Shown here: positions 14,813 through 24,665 of the stretch, piece by piece | How the letters are laid out: each line of letters opens with the position of its first letter | Numbering within the stretch: position 1 is the stretch's first letter | NCBI GenBank assembly: GCA_913062865.1 | Contig: CAJXWO010000033.1 | Coordinates: 1 to 33,359 of the forward strand | Source of the DNA: an uncultured Paracoccaceae bacterium | Lineage (GTDB): Bacteria > Pseudomonadota > Alphaproteobacteria > Rhodobacterales > Rhodobacteraceae | Direction: 5' to 3' | DNA length: 33,359 nucleotides | The notes under the pieces: model-generated | Told to the model about the DNA's origin: nothing | The model's input: only the letters and a program-made list of their open reading frames with translations | Databases searched by the model: none | Program-made: the position numbers and the translations under genes

Positions 14813-15462
14813 CCACCCTGCCCTTTCCCCTCGCCGAGGCGTCGGACCCGGCCATGCTGGAAACCGGCCGCAAGCTCTTCGCGGGCCCTGTCGATTTCCT
14901 AAAGGGCGTGGTGGCCATGGACGGCCTGCCCCCCGCCGACCGGCCCGAGGTCTGCTTTGCCGGGCGCTCGAATGTGGGAAAATCCAGCCTGATCAATGCG
15001 CTCACGAATCGCAAGGGGCTGGCGCGCGCGTCGAACACGCCGGGCCGCACGCAGGAAATCAACTATTTCACTCTGGGCGATCACGGTTATCTCGTGGACC
15101 TGCCCGGCTATGGCTATGCCAACGCGCCGTTGCCCGTGGTGCAGAAATGGCAGGCGCTGCTCAAGGCCTACCTCGCGGGCCGGGTGTCGCTGCGCCGCGC
15201 CTTCGTGCTGATCGACGCGCGCCACGGGGTCAAAGCCGTGGACGAAGAGATCCTGTCGCTGCTCGATGCCTCGGCGGTCACGTTCCAATGCGTCCTGACC
15301 AAGGCCGACAAGGTCAAGGCCAAGGATATGGACAAGGTTCTGACCCAGGTACGTGGCGCGCTGGCGAAACACCCCGCGGCCTACCCCGAGATCGTGCTGA
15401 CCTCGTCCGAGACGGGCGATGGCATCGCCGTCCTGCGCGCGATCATCGCGGGGCTGGCCTAG
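14809..15462 (+). CDS. engB: ribosome biogenesis GTPase EngB (YihA/YsxC)
   Basis: This TRAFAC-class GTPase is needed for 50S subunit assembly. All G motifs are visible in the 217-residue product: G1 GRSNVGKSS (52-60), the switch segment NTPGRTQEIN (76-85), G3 DLPGYGYA (97-104), G4 TKAD (164-167) and G5 TSSETG. The start is the ATG at 14809 overlapping the MOSC stop codon (ATGA); the same frame is open upstream but antisense-like in composition. Confidence 0.97.
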   Translation: MTTLPFPLAEASDPAMLETGRKLFAGPVDFLKGVVAMDGLPPADRPEVCFAGRSNVGKSSLINALTNRKGLARASNTPGRTQEINYFTLGDHGYLVDLPGYGYANAPLPVVQKWQALLKAYLAGRVSLRRAFVLIDARHGVKAVDEEILSLLDASAVTFQCVLTKADKVKAKDMDKVLTQVRGALAKHPAAYPEIVLTSSETGDGIAVLRAIIAGLA

Positions 15463-15501
15463 CGCGCGGCGACGGGCCAGACTGGGGGCGGAGCACGGAT
15501 C

Positions 15502-16395
15502 ATGAAGGCAAGAGAGATGAACCGAGACTGGATCGCCACCGCCCGGACCCTGTCCGAGGCGCTGCCCTATCTGCAACGCTATACCGGCGCTATCGTGGTG
15601 GTGAAATTCGGCGGCAACGCGATGGGCGACGATGACGCCATGGCAGAGTTTGCCCGCGACATCGTGCTGATGCGCCAGGTGGGGCTGAACCCGGTCGTGG
15701 TGCATGGCGGCGGGCCGATGATCAACGACCTGCTGGGCCGACTGGGCATCCAGTCCGAGTTCGTGCGCGGCAAGCGGGTGACCGACAAGGCCACGGTCGA
15801 GGTGGTCGAGATGGTGCTGACCGGGCTTGTGAACAAGCGCATCGTACAGGCGATCATGGACCAGGGCGGGCGCGCCGTGGGCCTGTCGGGCAAGGATGAC
15901 GCCCTCATGGTCTGCGAACCCGACGACCCCGAACTGGGTTTTGTCGGCCGCCCGGCCCGGATGAATGTGCAGGTTCTGCATGACCTCTTCAAGGCCGGGA
16001 TCATTCCCGTGGTGGCCCCGGTGGGCACGGGCATGAACCCGAACGAGACCTTCAACGTCAACGGTGACACCGCCGCGGGTGCCATCGCGGGTGCGTTGCG
16101 TGCCGACCGGCTCTTGCTGCTCACGGATGTGTCGGGCGTCAAGAATGCCGCGGGCGAGGTCGTGACCGAGCTGACGCCCGAGGATGTGCGGCGCATGACC
16201 CAGGAAGGCGTGATCGCCGGAGGCATGATTCCCAAGACCGAAACCGCGCTGGCCGCGATCGAACAGGGGGTGCGCGGCGTGGTGATCGTGGACGGGCGGG
16301 TGCCCAATGCCTGCCTGCTCGAGCTTTTCACCGAACACGGGTCCGGCTCGCTGATCCGGGCCGCCCATCGCGCGCCGCTGAACGGCCGTGCATGA
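15502..16395 (+). CDS. argB: acetylglutamate kinase
   Basis: ArgB phosphorylates N-acetylglutamate in arginine synthesis. KFGGNAM (35-41) and [11 protein letters not shown] are the phosphate-binding motifs, and [16 protein letters not shown] is the usual nucleotide and substrate segment. The length of 297 aa is normal. GGAG (15490-15493) lies 8 bases before the ATG at 15502; the ATG at 15517 (MNRDWIATA) is a plausible alternative. The gene is 39 bases after engB and overlaps the next gene by 4 bases. Confidence 0.97.
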   Translation: MKAREMNRDWIATARTLSEALPYLQRYTGAIVVVKFGGNAMGDDDAMAEFARDIVLMRQVGLNPVVVHGGGPMINDLLGRLGIQSEFVRGKRVTDKATVEVVEMVLTGLVNKRIVQAIMDQGGRAVGLSGKDDALMVCEPDDPELGFVGRPARMNVQVLHDLFKAGIIPVVAPVGTGMNPNETFNVNGDTAAGAIAGALRADRLLLLTDVSGVKNAAGEVVTELTPEDVRRMTQEGVIAGGMIPKTETALAAIEQGVRGVVIVDGRVPNACLLELFTEHGSGSLIRAAHRAPLNGRA

Positions 16396-17045
16396 CCCTC
16401 GCTGAGCTTGACCGCGCCGCCGGAGCCCATGCGCTCACCATCCGTGGCGCGTGTCACCCAGAGCCCGATGCGGTCCTGCCCGAGGGGACGGGAACCGTTC
16501 TGCTGCTGGGGCCGGACGAGCCGGAATTCTGGTCCGTTTTCACCGCATCGCCCGAATACGGCGATGGTGCCGCCGATCCGCTCGATCGCTGGTCGAAACG
16601 GGTCATCGGCGGGCTGGCGCAGGATGCGGGTGGCGCTGCGGTCTTTCCCTCTGACGGGCCGCCCTACCCGCCCTTCATCGCCTGGGCCCTGGCCAGCGGG
16701 CGTTGCCATATCGCGCCTGTTGGCCTGCTCGTCCATGATCGCACGGGGCTGTTCATCAGTTTTCGCGGTGCGATCGCCCTGCCCCGGCGGCTTGACCTGC
16801 CGGACGTGCCCGAGACCCCGTGCAACAGCTGCGCCACCCGCCCGTGCGAAACCGCCTGCCCGGTGGGCGCGCTTGGCCCCGGGGGCTATGACATCCCCGC
16901 CTGCCGCGCCTATCTCGACACTGTACCGGGACAGGATTGCATGACCCGTGGCTGCGCCGTGCGTCGCGCTTGCCCGGTAAGCCAAAGCCATGGCAGGCTT
17001 GACGCGCAATCGGCCTTTCACATGAAAGCGTTCCACGCGACATGA
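16392..17045 (+). CDS. ferredoxin-like 4Fe-4S protein, 217 aa
   Basis: The C-terminal part has two cysteine clusters. The first is [14 protein letters not shown] with C144, C147, C152 and C156. The second is C171, C183, C188 and C194, ending in CPVSQ. Together they fit one or two 4Fe-4S clusters. The N-terminal 130 residues contain [14 protein letters not shown] and [11 protein letters not shown] and recall the QueG-related fold, but the protein is far shorter than QueG. It is soluble, with no signal peptide. Overlaps of 4 bases with both argB and the phosphatase gene suggest a coupled unit. The substrate is unknown. Confidence 0.8.
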   Translation: MTLAELDRAAGAHALTIRGACHPEPDAVLPEGTGTVLLLGPDEPEFWSVFTASPEYGDGAADPLDRWSKRVIGGLAQDAGGAAVFPSDGPPYPPFIAWALASGRCHIAPVGLLVHDRTGLFISFRGAIALPRRLDLPDVPETPCNSCATRPCETACPVGALGPGGYDIPACRAYLDTVPGQDCMTRGCAVRRACPVSQSHGRLDAQSAFHMKAFHAT

Positions 17046-17554
17046 CCTTTCGCCTGATCCTGATGCGGCACGCGAAATCCAGCTGGGACAGCCCCGGTCT
17101 GGACGACCATGCCCGCCCGCTGAACGACCGGGGACGCCGATCGGCCGCGGCCCTCGGCGATTGGCTGCGGGCCAAAGGCTACCTGCCGGACCAGGTGCTG
17201 TGTTCCAGCGCGGTGCGGACGCAAGAAACGCTGGACGGCTTGCGGCTGGACGCGGCTGCGGTCGACCATCTGTCCGCGCTTTACCACGCCGGCCCTGACG
17301 CGATGCTGCATGTGCTGAACGGGGCGACTGGCCTCTCGGTTCTGATGCTGGGCCACAATCCGGGCATCGCGGCGTTCGCGCACCTTTTGCTGCACGCCCG
17401 ACCCCGACATGCACGCTTTGACGATTATCCGACCGGTGCCACGCTGGTGGCCGATTTCGACGCCCCCGGCTGGGATAGCGTCGATTGGCGCACGGGCCGT
17501 ACCGCCGATTTCACCGTCCCGGCGGATCTTGGTATTGGGAAAGGTGCGCCGTAA
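17042..17554 (+). CDS. SixA-like histidine phosphatase, 170 aa
   Basis: This is a small histidine-phosphatase (phosphoglycerate-mutase fold) protein. The RHAKSSW motif holds nucleophile His10 with Arg9, and GHNPG carries the second catalytic His105. CSSAVRTQET is the expected phosphate-pocket segment with Arg59. SixA proteins dephosphorylate phosphohistidine on signalling or PTS proteins; the target here is unknown. It overlaps the Fe-S protein gene by 4 bases. The final codons and the TAA (17552-17554) lie inside a REP-like hairpin, so the C-terminus GKGAP is partly repeat-encoded. Confidence 0.9.
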   Translation: MTFRLILMRHAKSSWDSPGLDDHARPLNDRGRRSAAALGDWLRAKGYLPDQVLCSSAVRTQETLDGLRLDAAAVDHLSALYHAGPDAMLHVLNGATGLSVLMLGHNPGIAAFAHLLLHARPRHARFDDYPTGATLVADFDAPGWDSVDWRTGRTADFTVPADLGIGKGAP

Positions 17555-17567
17555 AGGCGCACCCTAC
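17543..17567 (-). repeat. REP-like GTAG-headed palindrome at the convergent junction
   Basis: On the minus strand, GTAG (17567-17564) is followed by an 8-bp stem GGTGCGCC...GGCGCACC with a 5-base loop. This is the layout of REP elements mobilised by REP-associated tyrosine transposases. The loop contains the TAA of the phosphatase gene. It lies 15 bases past the stop codon of bztD, so it may also end transcription from both sides. Confidence 0.65.
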
Positions 17568-17581
17568 GCGGGCCAAAAGGG

Positions 17582-18349
<768 letters not shown>

Positions 18350-18363
18350 GGGTCAGTCCTTTC

Positions 18364-19665
18364 TCAACGGTGATCTGTCTGCAGTTGGCGTTCAAGCCAC
18401 TGCGAGTATTGCGAAATGCCGTAGCAGACGACGAAGAAGAGCACGGCGGCAAAGCCCAAAAGCTCCCAGTAGACGCCGTTCCATTCGGTCGAGGCCAGGA
18501 TCGGCCCGCGGATCATGCCCACGAGGTCGAACATCGAGATGACCGAGACCAGCGTGGTGTCCTTGAACAGGCCCACCGCCACGTTCACGATGCCGGGGAT
18601 CGAGATCTTGAGCGCCTGGGGCAGGATTATCAGCCGCATGGACTGCGCGTAATCGAGGCCAAGGCTGTCCGCCGCTTCGTATTGCCCGCGCGGCAGCGCC
18701 GCGAGCCCGCCCCGGATCACCTCGGCGATATAGGCCGAGGCGAACATGGTGATCATGATGATCACCCGCAGGATCAGGTCAAAGGTGGTGCCCGGTGGCA
18801 GGAAATAGGCCAGCACCACGTTCGCCACGAACAGCAGCGTGATCAGCGGCACGCCGCGGATGAACTCGATGAAAACCACGCAGATCCACTTGATGATCGG
18901 CATGGAGCTTTGCCGGCCCAGCGCCAGCGCGATGCCAAAGGGCAGCGATAGCGACACGCAGACCGTGCCCAGGATCATGTTCAGCATGAAGCCGCCCATG
19001 TTCCGGCTTTCCACCGCGCTCAGCACGGTCGTTTCCGGCGCAACCAGATCGACGATCATGCCGCCAATCCACCAGGTGGCAAAGGCTGCAACGATGGCAC
19101 CAAAGAACCCCGCGGCAAAGGATTGCGCAACGAAGCGGCTGTAGACCAGGTAGCCCACGATGAAACCCGCCATGGCCACAAGCGGCGCCAGGATCGTGCC
19201 GCCCCAGATCAGCCAATAGGCCAGGAACGGGTAGACCGCCGTGAAATACAACCCCACGGTCGGTACATGCTTGGGGAACATGATCGGCGCGGCGGCGGCG
19301 AACAACAGCACAAAGGCCAGCGTGGGCCGCCAATACTGGTCGTCGGGATACTGGAAGCCGAACAGAAGCTGGTTCCAGCGCTCGGTCAGAACGGCAAAAC
19401 AGCCGCCCACCTCGCCTTGCAGGATCTCGCGGCAGGCCGACAGGCTGGGCGCGTCCCAGATCCCGTTCATGAGCCACGGGCCCATCGCCATAACAAGCTG
19501 GTAGATCGCCCAGATCGAGACCAGCGTCAGGATCCCGTTGGTCACGTTCGAGAACAGGTTCTCGCGCATCCATTTGACGATGCCCGTCTCGGTCGCCGGG
19601 GGCGGTGCCTCGGGCAGCATGGTTTCACGCACATAGACGATGGAGTTCTGGTGTGTGTCCGACAT
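18364..19665 (-). CDS. bztC: polar amino-acid ABC transporter permease (BztC/AapM type)
   Basis: This 433-residue permease has an extended N-terminal region with extra membrane segments and a conserved C-terminal HisM-like domain. The ATPase-contact (EAA) loop reads EVIRGGLAALPRGQYEAADSLG. FIEFIRGVPLITLLF is another family hallmark. The large size fits the Bzt/Aap class and is nearer BztC than the shorter AapM. The gene begins 1 base after the bztB stop codon, so the two permeases are surely co-translated and probably form a heterodimer. Confidence 0.92.
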   Translation of the reverse strand: MSDTHQNSIVYVRETMLPEAPPPATETGIVKWMRENLFSNVTNGILTLVSIWAIYQLVMAMGPWLMNGIWDAPSLSACREILQGEVGGCFAVLTERWNQLLFGFQYPDDQYWRPTLAFVLLFAAAAPIMFPKHVPTVGLYFTAVYPFLAYWLIWGGTILAPLVAMAGFIVGYLVYSRFVAQSFAAGFFGAIVAAFATWWIGGMIVDLVAPETTVLSAVESRNMGGFMLNMILGTVCVSLSLPFGIALALGRQSSMPIIKWICVVFIEFIRGVPLITLLFVANVVLAYFLPPGTTFDLILRVIIMITMFASAYIAEVIRGGLAALPRGQYEAADSLGLDYAQSMRLIILPQALKISIPGIVNVAVGLFKDTTLVSVISMFDLVGMIRGPILASTEWNGVYWELLGFAAVLFFVVCYGISQYSQWLERQLQTDHR

Positions 19666-19666
19666 C

Positions 19667-20890
19667 TCAGCGCTCCTTCAGCTTCACGGCGTTGTTGTAG
19701 ACGTTCATCAGCGCCGAGATGCCCAGCGAGATCACGAGGTAGAACAGCATCAAGAGCAGGATGGTTTCAATCGCGCGCCCCGTCTGGTTCAGCGTGATGC
19801 CGCCCAGCGTGCCGGTGATGTCCATGTAGCCCACCGCAATGGCGAGCGAGCTGTTCTTGGTGATGTTGAGGTAGTTCGAGATCAGGGGCGGGATGATGAC
19901 CCGCAGCGCCTGGGGCAGGATCACGAGATTCATGATCCGGCCCGGGCGCAGGCCCAGCGACGCGGCGGCCTCGGTCTGGCCCTTGGAAATCGCCTGAATG
20001 CCCGCCCGGACGTTTTCCGCGATGAAGGCACCGGTATAGATCGCGAGCGCGAACCACAGCGCGATGAGCGAGCCGCGGATCTGGATACCCCCGGAAAAGT
20101 TGAAGCCCCTGAGTTCGGGATATTCTAGCCCGATGGGGCGGCCCAGGATGAAATAGATCAGAAGCGTCGGCACGAAGAGGATGGCCAGCGACGGCCAGCC
20201 CATCGGCAGAAGCCGCCCGGTGTCATACAAAAGCTTCGTGGCGTAGCGCCGATAGGCGAACACGCCCACGATGGACGCAATGAAAACCGCGATAACCACG
20301 CTCGACCCGGGCCCGAAGATGGGCAGCGGCGTATAGACACCCCGGTTGGTAAACGCAAAGGCCCCGAACAGCATCGACGCTTCGGGCTCGTCGCCCCGGA
20401 ACGCGCGCGGCGCAGGCAGGACAGCGGTCATGATCGTGAAGATGATGATGATCCAGATCAGGACGGGCACGTTGCGGAACGCCTCGACGTAGATCGCCAT
20501 CAGTTTGCGCACGAGCCAGTTGTTGGACAGGCGCAGCACGCCCGCGATGGTGCCGAGGATCGTGGCGGTCAGACAGGCCAGGAACGCGACAAGAAGCGTG
20601 TTCAGAACGCCCGCGACGGCGGCGCGCCAATGGCTCGACTGGCTGTCATACTCGATCAGGGTCTGGTTGATGTCGTAACCTGCGGGTTCTCCCAGGAACT
20701 CGTAGCTGATGTTCAGTCCGGCAGCGCGCAGGTTCGCCACCAGGTTCGAGCCAAGATAGGCGAACAAGGCGATCAGCAAGAACAGCGCGATGAACTGGAA
20801 GGTGAGGGAACGGTACCGAGTGTCGTTGATCAGCATCGACAGACGGAACGCACCCTTGGGAGGGTCGGTGATCGTTGCCATGTCAGGCAT
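19667..20890 (-). CDS. bztB: polar amino-acid ABC transporter permease (BztB/AapQ type)
   Basis: This 407-residue permease pairs with BztC. It has a long N-terminal part with membrane segments at about 29-50 and 86-108. The conserved permease core has the EAA loop ENVRAGIQAISKGQTEAAASLG and VEAFRNVPVLIWIIIIF. An ATG three codons in (20881) has a better placed AGGG and may be the true start. A 124-base gap containing a strong hairpin separates it from bztA upstream. Confidence 0.92.
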   Translation of the reverse strand: MPDMATITDPPKGAFRLSMLINDTRYRSLTFQFIALFLLIALFAYLGSNLVANLRAAGLNISYEFLGEPAGYDINQTLIEYDSQSSHWRAAVAGVLNTLLVAFLACLTATILGTIAGVLRLSNNWLVRKLMAIYVEAFRNVPVLIWIIIIFTIMTAVLPAPRAFRGDEPEASMLFGAFAFTNRGVYTPLPIFGPGSSVVIAVFIASIVGVFAYRRYATKLLYDTGRLLPMGWPSLAILFVPTLLIYFILGRPIGLEYPELRGFNFSGGIQIRGSLIALWFALAIYTGAFIAENVRAGIQAISKGQTEAAASLGLRPGRIMNLVILPQALRVIIPPLISNYLNITKNSSLAIAVGYMDITGTLGGITLNQTGRAIETILLLMLFYLVISLGISALMNVYNNAVKLKER

Positions 20891-20973
20891 CCCTGTGCTG
20901 CCTTTGGCCGGTCCCTGGCGAGGTACTCCCGCTCTTGCGGCCTGGGCGATTTTTGTTGTGTTGGAAAAGGCAA

Positions 20974-21000
20974 AAGGGCGCGGTACGGGACCGCGCCCTT
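20974..21000 (-). terminator. intercistronic hairpin between bztA and bztB
   Basis: An 11-bp perfect stem AAGGGCGCGGT/ACCGCGCCCTT with a 5-base loop lies 13 bases after the bztA stop codon. On the minus strand it is followed by TTGCCTTTTCC, a weak T-rich tail. It could act as a partial terminator or as an RNA-stabilising structure raising BztA over the membrane parts. Confidence 0.7.
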
Positions 21001-21013
21001 CCGTGAGGTCAGA

Positions 21014-22030
21014 TTAGCGGAACGGCGGCGAGTAGAGCAGCCCGCCATCGGTCCACTGGGCGTTCAGACCACGCGCCAGGCCGATCGGCGTGCTTTCACC
21101 GATGTTCTTGGCGAAGATCTCGCCGTAGTTGCCGTTGGCGCTGATGGCGCGCACGGCCCATTCGGCATCCAGGCCCAGCATCTCGCCAAGGTTGCCCTCG
21201 GTGCCGAGGATACGGTTGATTTCCGGGTTGTCGGTGCCGGCGGTCAGCTCACCGATATTGGCCGAGGTGATGCCGTATTCTTCGGCCGCGATCAGGGCGT
21301 TCAGGGTCCAACGCACAATATCACCCCAGTCGTTGTCACCATGGCGCACGAGCGGGCCCAGCGGCTCTTTCGAGATGATCTCGGGCAGGATCACATGGGC
21401 ACCCGGATCTTCAAAGGTTGCGCGGGTCGCGGCGAGGCCGGACGCGTCGGTGGTGTAGACGTCGCAGGCACCAGCCAGGTACTGCTGCTGCGCCTCGGCA
21501 TTGGTCTCGATCGGAACCGGCTCGTACTCCATGTTGTTGGAGCGGAAGAAGTCCGCCAGGTTGAGCTCGGTGGTGGTGCCGGTCTGGATGCAGACGGTGG
21601 CACCGGCCAGCTCGAGCGCCGAGCTCACGCCCAGTTCGCGCGGGATCATGAAGCCCTGGCCGTCATAGTAGTTGATACCGGTGAATTCGAACTTCAGGTC
21701 GACATCGCGCGAGAAGGTCCAGGTGGTGTTCCGGGCCAGCATGTCGATCTCGCCCGAGGCAAGCGCGGTGAAACGGGTCTTGCCGGTGGTCGGCACGAAC
21801 TCGACGGCGGATGCGTCGCCCAGGACAGCGGCGGCGACGGCACGGCACACGGCCACGTCGAAGCCTTCCCATTCGCCATTGGCGTTCGGAGCGGCAAAGC
21901 CGACGAGGCCGGTGGTCACGCCGCAGTTGAGCGTGCCGCGCGCCTTGACGTCGTCCAGCGTGGCAGCCCCTGCGACGCCGGCGGCGATGCCGGCCACGGT
22001 TAGGGTGCCAAGAAATACGGATTTTTTCAT
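21014..22030 (-). CDS. bztA: polar amino-acid ABC transporter periplasmic binding protein (BztA/AapJ type)
   Basis: This 338-residue family 3 solute-binding protein has a signal peptide MKKSVFLGTLTVAGIAAGVA with cleavage near residue 22-23, before TLDDVKARG. The mature part has LNCGVTTGLVGFAAPN, WEGFDVAVCRAVAAAVLGD and a late NYGEIFAKNIGE, all usual for amino-acid binders. AGAGG sits just upstream of the ATG. It captures amino acids in the periplasm for the BztBC-D complex. It is the first gene of the operon. Confidence 0.94.
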   Translation of the reverse strand: MKKSVFLGTLTVAGIAAGVAGAATLDDVKARGTLNCGVTTGLVGFAAPNANGEWEGFDVAVCRAVAAAVLGDASAVEFVPTTGKTRFTALASGEIDMLARNTTWTFSRDVDLKFEFTGINYYDGQGFMIPRELGVSSALELAGATVCIQTGTTTELNLADFFRSNNMEYEPVPIETNAEAQQQYLAGACDVYTTDASGLAATRATFEDPGAHVILPEIISKEPLGPLVRHGDNDWGDIVRWTLNALIAAEEYGITSANIGELTAGTDNPEINRILGTEGNLGEMLGLDAEWAVRAISANGNYGEIFAKNIGESTPIGLARGLNAQWTDGGLLYSPPFR

Positions 22031-22074
22031 GTTTACCTCTTCCTGATTTTTCCGCCCGGCGAGGGGCGGTTCGG

Positions 22075-22094
22075 ACGGTCCCTGTCAGGACCGT
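22075..22094 (-). promoter_or_regulatory. bztA leader hairpin
   Basis: ACGGTCC and GGACCGT (22075-22081, 22088-22094) form a 7-bp stem. A second, CCGCCC/GGGCGG, is at 22052-22069, closer to the ATG. Both lie in the predicted 5' untranslated region. No known riboswitch is recognised. Confidence 0.4.
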
Positions 22095-22135
22095 TGGACT
22101 GCACCAAAGAAGGGCATTCCCCCCTCAGCGCCCTA

Positions 22136-22165
22136 ACTGTGGGCGGATTCAACGATGAAGGTCAA
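22136..22165 (-). promoter_or_regulatory. possible bzt operon promoter
   Basis: On the minus strand TTGACC (22165-22160) is followed after 18 bases by CACAGT (22141-22136). The -35 is good and the -10 weak. It is about 105 bases before bztA and downstream of atp12, the right place for an operon promoter. Confidence 0.3.
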
Positions 22166-22237
22166 GCCTAACAGGTCCGTTTCGGCCCGGTTTTCCGACG
22201 GTTTTGCGCAAGTTTTGGGCGTGTGCCCACGGGGCGA

Positions 22238-22948
22238 TCAACCACGGGCAAGCTTCAGGAACCGATGAGCGTGCAGGAACGCATCGCGTTTGACGGCCTC
22301 GACCTCGCGGGCCTCGTCATCGACGCCCCACTGTTCTTCCTGCCAGCGCTCGTCGAGGCGCGACAGCTCCCAGATCTCGTCGGGCGGTGCCACGTCGGCC
22401 CCGGCGGCCAGCCCAAGCACGAGCGAGCCCGAAATCGCGATCAGGTCATGGGAGGCCGCGAGTTCGAAATTGGATTGTCGGTTCAGGGTCGCGTGCAGCC
22501 GGTCCAGGCTGTCCTGCGGCTGCGGGCTGGGCATCACGCCCCGGGTCAGGACAAGCCGCGCGCCCAGCGTTTCCGCCGCCCAGTCAAGCATCGGATCCCA
22601 GCGTGCCGCCTGTCGCGCGGCCAGCGCCTCGGGGCTTTCCGCGCGGTAGCACAAAAGATCCGTCTCGCCGTAGGCGGCCAGCATGGCGACGACCTCGTCA
22701 TGTTGATGCGCCACCTTGTCGAGCGCGGCATTGGCCGAGCGTGTGACCGGCATGGTGAGCGGCGCGATCTCGTCCTCCTGCGCGTCCCATTCGGCGGCCA
22801 TGGCCTCGGCCATGGCGCGGGTCGGCAGGTCCATCGCCCGTTTGGCCGGCGTGCGCACAGGGCGGCCATCGAGATGCACGGTATAGCCGGTGTCGGTCTC
22901 GGCCACCTGGGCCTCTTTCCAGAACCGGCGCGCTTTCCATTCGGTCAT
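22238..22948 (-). CDS. ATP12-family F1-ATPase assembly chaperone, 236 aa
   Basis: Proteins of the ATP12 family bind the alpha subunit of F1-ATPase before assembly; they occur in mitochondria and alphaproteobacteria. The N-terminus RRFWKEAQV and VHLDGRPVRTPAKRAM are classic. The helical C-terminal part includes MPVTRSANAALDKV, DLLCYRAESPEAL and RWDPMLDW. The length is normal. It overlaps the HAD phosphatase gene by 4 bases. The pairing reflects a conserved gene order and not a known joint function. Confidence 0.93.
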   Translation of the reverse strand: MTEWKARRFWKEAQVAETDTGYTVHLDGRPVRTPAKRAMDLPTRAMAEAMAAEWDAQEDEIAPLTMPVTRSANAALDKVAHQHDEVVAMLAAYGETDLLCYRAESPEALAARQAARWDPMLDWAAETLGARLVLTRGVMPSPQPQDSLDRLHATLNRQSNFELAASHDLIAISGSLVLGLAAGADVAPPDEIWELSRLDERWQEEQWGVDDEAREVEAVKRDAFLHAHRFLKLARG

Positions 22949-23625
22949 GCAGTCGTCTCCAGAACGGTGTCGATGGCGGCAGGTAGCGCGTCGAAACGGT
23001 CGATCACCAGGTCGGCCGCCGCCAGCCGGGCGCGCGGGTGATAGCTCCAGCTGACGCCGATCGCCGCGATCCCGGCGGCGCGCGCCATTTCCATGTCAAA
23101 GCCGGTGTCGCCGATCATCACCGCCGCGCCCGGGTAGACCCCGGTCTCGGCCAGCGCCGCGTGCAGCATCGCTGGATGCGGCTTGGACGGGTGGTGGTCG
23201 GCCACCTGTTCGGTCACGAAGCGTCCGGTCAGGCCATGGCTTTCCAACAGCGCGTCGAGCCCCCGGCGCGATTTGCCCGTGGCAAGGCCGATCAGGTTTT
23301 CCGGCACCGCCGACAGCTGATCCAGCACCTCGAGCGCGCCGGGATAAAGCGGGGAGGACGCCGCGCCGCCCGCCCGCCGCAGGCTGGCATAGCTGTCCTT
23401 GTAGGTCTCGACCATGCGGGCCTGCGTGTCGGGTCCAAGGTCGGGCGCAAGGGTCGCCATCGCCACCGGCAGCGACAGACCCACGATGGACAGGATCGTG
23501 GCCCGGTCGGGTGCGGGCCTTTCGGCTACGGCAAAGGCCGCCCCCATGGAGGCCAGGATATCGCCCTGGCTGTCCACCAGCGTGCCGTCCACGTCGAAGA
23601 CGATCAGGCGCAGCGGGCGGGTCAT
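22945..23625 (-). CDS. HAD-family hydrolase, phosphoglycolate-phosphatase-like, 226 aa
   Basis: This is a HAD phosphatase of subfamily IA. Motif I is FDVDGTLVDS with nucleophile Asp11 and Asp13; motif II is GLATGKS; motif IV is IGDTGFDMEMA. The cap is helical. The substrate cannot be read from sequence; phosphoglycolate or related small phosphates are plausible. The ATG at 23625 overlaps the pseudouridine synthase stop codon (ATGA), which sets the start. It also overlaps atp12 by 4 bases. Confidence 0.9.
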   Translation of the reverse strand: MTRPLRLIVFDVDGTLVDSQGDILASMGAAFAVAERPAPDRATILSIVGLSLPVAMATLAPDLGPDTQARMVETYKDSYASLRRAGGAASSPLYPGALEVLDQLSAVPENLIGLATGKSRRGLDALLESHGLTGRFVTEQVADHHPSKPHPAMLHAALAETGVYPGAAVMIGDTGFDMEMARAAGIAAIGVSWSYHPRARLAAADLVIDRFDALPAAIDTVLETTA

Positions 23626-24665
23626 ACCAGCCCCTCGAACGGGTCGCCCTCGGCCAGATCCTCGGTCCAGCCGAAGGTCTCCCAGGTCTGGGCCATATGC
23701 TCGGGCAAGGGCGCGGTCACAGTGATCTCTTTGCCCGTCACGGGATGTTTGAACGCCATGCTGCGCGCATGCAGATGCAGCTTTTTGGAGATGATGCCGC
23801 CCAGTTGCGCGCCCCACCCGTCGCCCAGGTTCTCTTGTCCGGACCCGCCATATTTGCCGTCTCCGACGATGGGATGCCCGATCTCGGCCATATGGGCGCG
23901 CAGCTGGTGGGTGCGCCCCGTGATGGGCTCCATCGCGACCCAGCTCGCGCGGCTGGCCACCCGGTAGAGTGTGGCATAGAGCGTATGCGCGCGCTTGGCC
24001 CCGTCGGTCCGGTCCACGTCGCGCGGGTGCACGGCGATCATCTTTTCGCCCTCGCCATGGCGGCCATGGCCCGGCGCCTTGACCAGGCCATAGCGGATCT
24101 CGCCCAGATAGGGCGTGGGCACACCGGCAACGAGCGCCCAGTAGATCTTGCGCGTGGCCTTGTGCCGGATGGCCGCCGTCAGTGCGGCGGCGATGCTGCG
24201 CGAGCGCGCGAGAAGCAGCACGCCCGAGGTATCCTTGTCCAGCCGGTGCACGAGTCGCGGCTTTTCCTCCGCGCCAAAGCGCAGCGCCTCGGCCAGCCCG
24301 TCCACATGCCGTGTCTGCCCGCTGCCGCCCTGGGTCGCCAGGCCCGGCGGCTTGTTCAGCGCGATGATATGGTCATCCTTCCAGATCACCGCGTCGCGGA
24401 TCAGCTTCGCATCCGCGGCCGACACCTTGGGCTGCGGTGGCGGGGGCGGTGCGCTGTCGTCGGGCAGGGGCGGGATGCGGACGCTCTGCCCCTCTTCCAG
24501 CCGGGTCGAGGATTTGACCCGCCCGCCATCGACGCGGATCTCGCCTTTGCGGCAGCCCTTTTCGATGCGGCCCTGGGTCAGCTGCGGAAAGCGCCGCTTG
24601 AGCCAACGGTCCAGCCGCTGATCGCCCTCGCCGGGACCCACGGTCACGGTCTGCACGCCGCTCAT
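23622..24665 (-). CDS. RluC/RluD-type 23S rRNA pseudouridine synthase, 347 aa
   Basis: This RluA-family enzyme isomerises uridines in 23S rRNA. An S4 RNA-binding domain (about 14-65) starts DQRLDRWLKRRFP. A Pro-rich linker (about 66-80) follows. The catalytic domain carries HRLDKDTSG (140-148) with catalytic Asp143 and later GRTHQLRAHMAEIGHPIVGD. RluC is the more likely member, but RluD cannot be excluded. The ATG at 24665 overlaps the crcB stop codon (ATGA). Confidence 0.92.
   Translation of the reverse strand: MSGVQTVTVGPGEGDQRLDRWLKRRFPQLTQGRIEKGCRKGEIRVDGGRVKSSTRLEEGQSVRIPPLPDDSAPPPPPQPKVSAADAKLIRDAVIWKDDHIIALNKPPGLATQGGSGQTRHVDGLAEALRFGAEEKPRLVHRLDKDTSGVLLLARSRSIAAALTAAIRHKATRKIYWALVAGVPTPYLGEIRYGLVKAPGHGRHGEGEKMIAVHPRDVDRTDGAKRAHTLYATLYRVASRASWVAMEPITGRTHQLRAHMAEIGHPIVGDGKYGGSGQENLGDGWGAQLGGIISKKLHLHARSMAFKHPVTGKEITVTAPLPEHMAQTWETFGWTEDLAEGDPFEGLV

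Noticed and set aside
14899-16368. 489-codon open frame on the minus strand
   Set aside because: Antisense shadow of engB and argB.
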